From Polyangium fumosum (GTDB taxonomy: Bacteria > Myxococcota_A > Polyangia > Polyangiales > Polyangiaceae): 64,000 nt of DNA. The stretch covers positions 1-64,000 of the forward strand of contig NZ_SSMQ01000008.1 in the NCBI RefSeq assembly GCF_005144585.1, read 5' to 3'. The notes under the pieces are model-generated. The model was not told the DNA's origin and searched no databases. It was given only the letters and a program-made list of their open reading frames with translations. Shown piece by piece: positions 63,431 to 64,000 of this stretch (the first letter of the stretch is position 1; each line of letters starts with the position of its first letter). The position numbers and the translations under genes were made by a program.

Positions 63431-64000
63431 ATGAACGAACCCATTTCCTCGCACGCGGCCGATCACGAGCCGCCGCCGCCCGAGCCCATCGACGAGCTCG
63501 TGGAAGACCGCAAGAAGCGCTCGCGCCGGCTCCTCACGTTCGGGGCGCTCGCCGTCGTCCTCGGAGGCGGCGGGATCTTCGGGCTGCTCCGGTATCAGGA
63601 CGCGCAGAACACGAAGGCGATCGCCGAGGCATGGAGCGCGTTCGCAACGTGCACGATCGGCGCCGAGCTCGACGAGAAGGAGCCCGCGAGCCAGCGCTTC
63701 CGGCGCGTGCAGCTCGAAGCGATGACGATGACGGACGCCGAGCGGATGACGCCGGGCGTGGACAAACCCTGGCCGGCCGCGTGCGCGCCGCTCGGCCACG
63801 CCGTCGCCGAGGTGTGGAAGAGCGCGGGGCGCACCGAGGCAGGCGGCAAGGACCTCGGCGCCGCGGCCGAAGGCCTGGCGAAATCCCTCGGCGAGCCGAC
63901 GGCGCGCATGGGCGACCTCTCCGAGGCGATCGACGAGGCCTTCACGCAGGCCAAGAAAGCCGGCGTGCAGCGCGTCGTGGTCGAGAAGGGCCCGCGCGCG
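63431..64000 (+). CDS. Membrane-anchored protein, cut by the right edge
   Basis: MNEPISSHAADHEPPPPEPI starts a frame that stays open to the end of the window (190 codons). One membrane helix lies near residues 34-53 (LLTFGALAVVLGGGGIFGLL) after a basic KKRSRR stretch, so the C-terminal part is outside. That part is helical (ATCTIGAELDEKEPASQRF, DLSEAIDEAFTQAKKAG). GGGAGGGAGAA lies upstream. No family recognised from the visible part. Confidence 0.75.
   Translation, partial: MNEPISSHAADHEPPPPEPIDELVEDRKKRSRRLLTFGALAVVLGGGGIFGLLRYQDAQNTKAIAEAWSAFATCTIGAELDEKEPASQRFRRVQLEAMTMTDAERMTPGVDKPWPAACAPLGHAVAEVWKSAGRTEAGGKDLGAAAEGLAKSLGEPTARMGDLSEAIDEAFTQAKKAGVQRVVVEKGPRA

Overview
This window is high-GC DNA (strong G/C bias at third codon positions throughout) from what is most likely a myxobacterium of the Polyangiales (Sorangium/Polyangium type). 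The evidence is the gene style rather than a marker gene: several Ser/Thr kinases (one carrying WD40 repeats, one fused to an AAA ATPase, GAF and STAS domains), many lipoproteins, Cys-rich and RCC1-repeat surface proteins, a MYXO-CTERM-like tail, HEAT-repeat and TPR secreted proteins, and many close or overlapping gene pairs. No rRNA, tRNA, insertion sequence, integrase or CRISPR array was seen.

Layout. 1-12 kb: degenerate repeats and a small hypothetical gene; a PAS-PAS-STAS (RsbR-like) regulator; a tightly coupled minus-strand operon (TPR/PEGA membrane protein, RCC1-repeat protein, Ser/Thr kinase, MmcQ/YjbR protein); and a plus-strand operon (MYXO-CTERM-like protein, membrane protein, WD40 kinase). 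11-18 kb: a TetR regulator divergent from two Rieske-type genes, the first a degenerate paralogue without metal ligands, then an acyltransferase-SGNH protein and a lipoprotein with an HExxH motif. 17-30 kb: mostly housekeeping or accessory enzymes (Tat-type SDR lipoprotein, DHH phosphoesterase, cysteine desulfurase, TPR lipoprotein, SAM methyltransferase, alpha/beta hydrolase, TlpA-like thioredoxin, HEAT protein, cytochrome P450).

30-36 kb is the most unusual part. Two adjacent two-gene cassettes each encode a lipoprotein (AgmX/PglI-like domain, membrane helix, short six-cysteine tip) followed by a small acidic cytosolic protein. The two lipoproteins are about 95% identical over their first 175 residues and then diverge completely except for the cysteine spacing; the partner proteins diverge N-terminally and converge C-terminally. 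A third cassette with another leader and partner family follows at 34-35.2 kb, then an orphan partner gene, a truncated partner gene and leader fragments, one more of which lies at 40.6 kb. This looks like a small polymorphic effector/immunity or kin-recognition system with cassette exchange; that function is inferred, not shown.

36-51 kb: an ECF-like sigma factor with a membrane-anchored tail above a barrel protein and a Cys-rich lipoprotein (the barrel/lipoprotein pair recurs at 46.7-48.1 kb), a GH31 glycosidase lipoprotein, a VOC protein, a PPC-domain lipoprotein, a ParA/RHH partition-like pair, a striking 21-bp tandem array, a DMT-type transporter and an SLC13/DASS transporter. 51-64 kb: a 1666-residue protein with a probably inactive kinase domain, an FGE-sulfatase-like lipoprotein divergent from sucCD (succinyl-CoA synthetase), a GMC-type oxidoreductase, a PP2C-like phosphatase, proline iminopeptidase and a membrane-anchored protein cut by the window edge.
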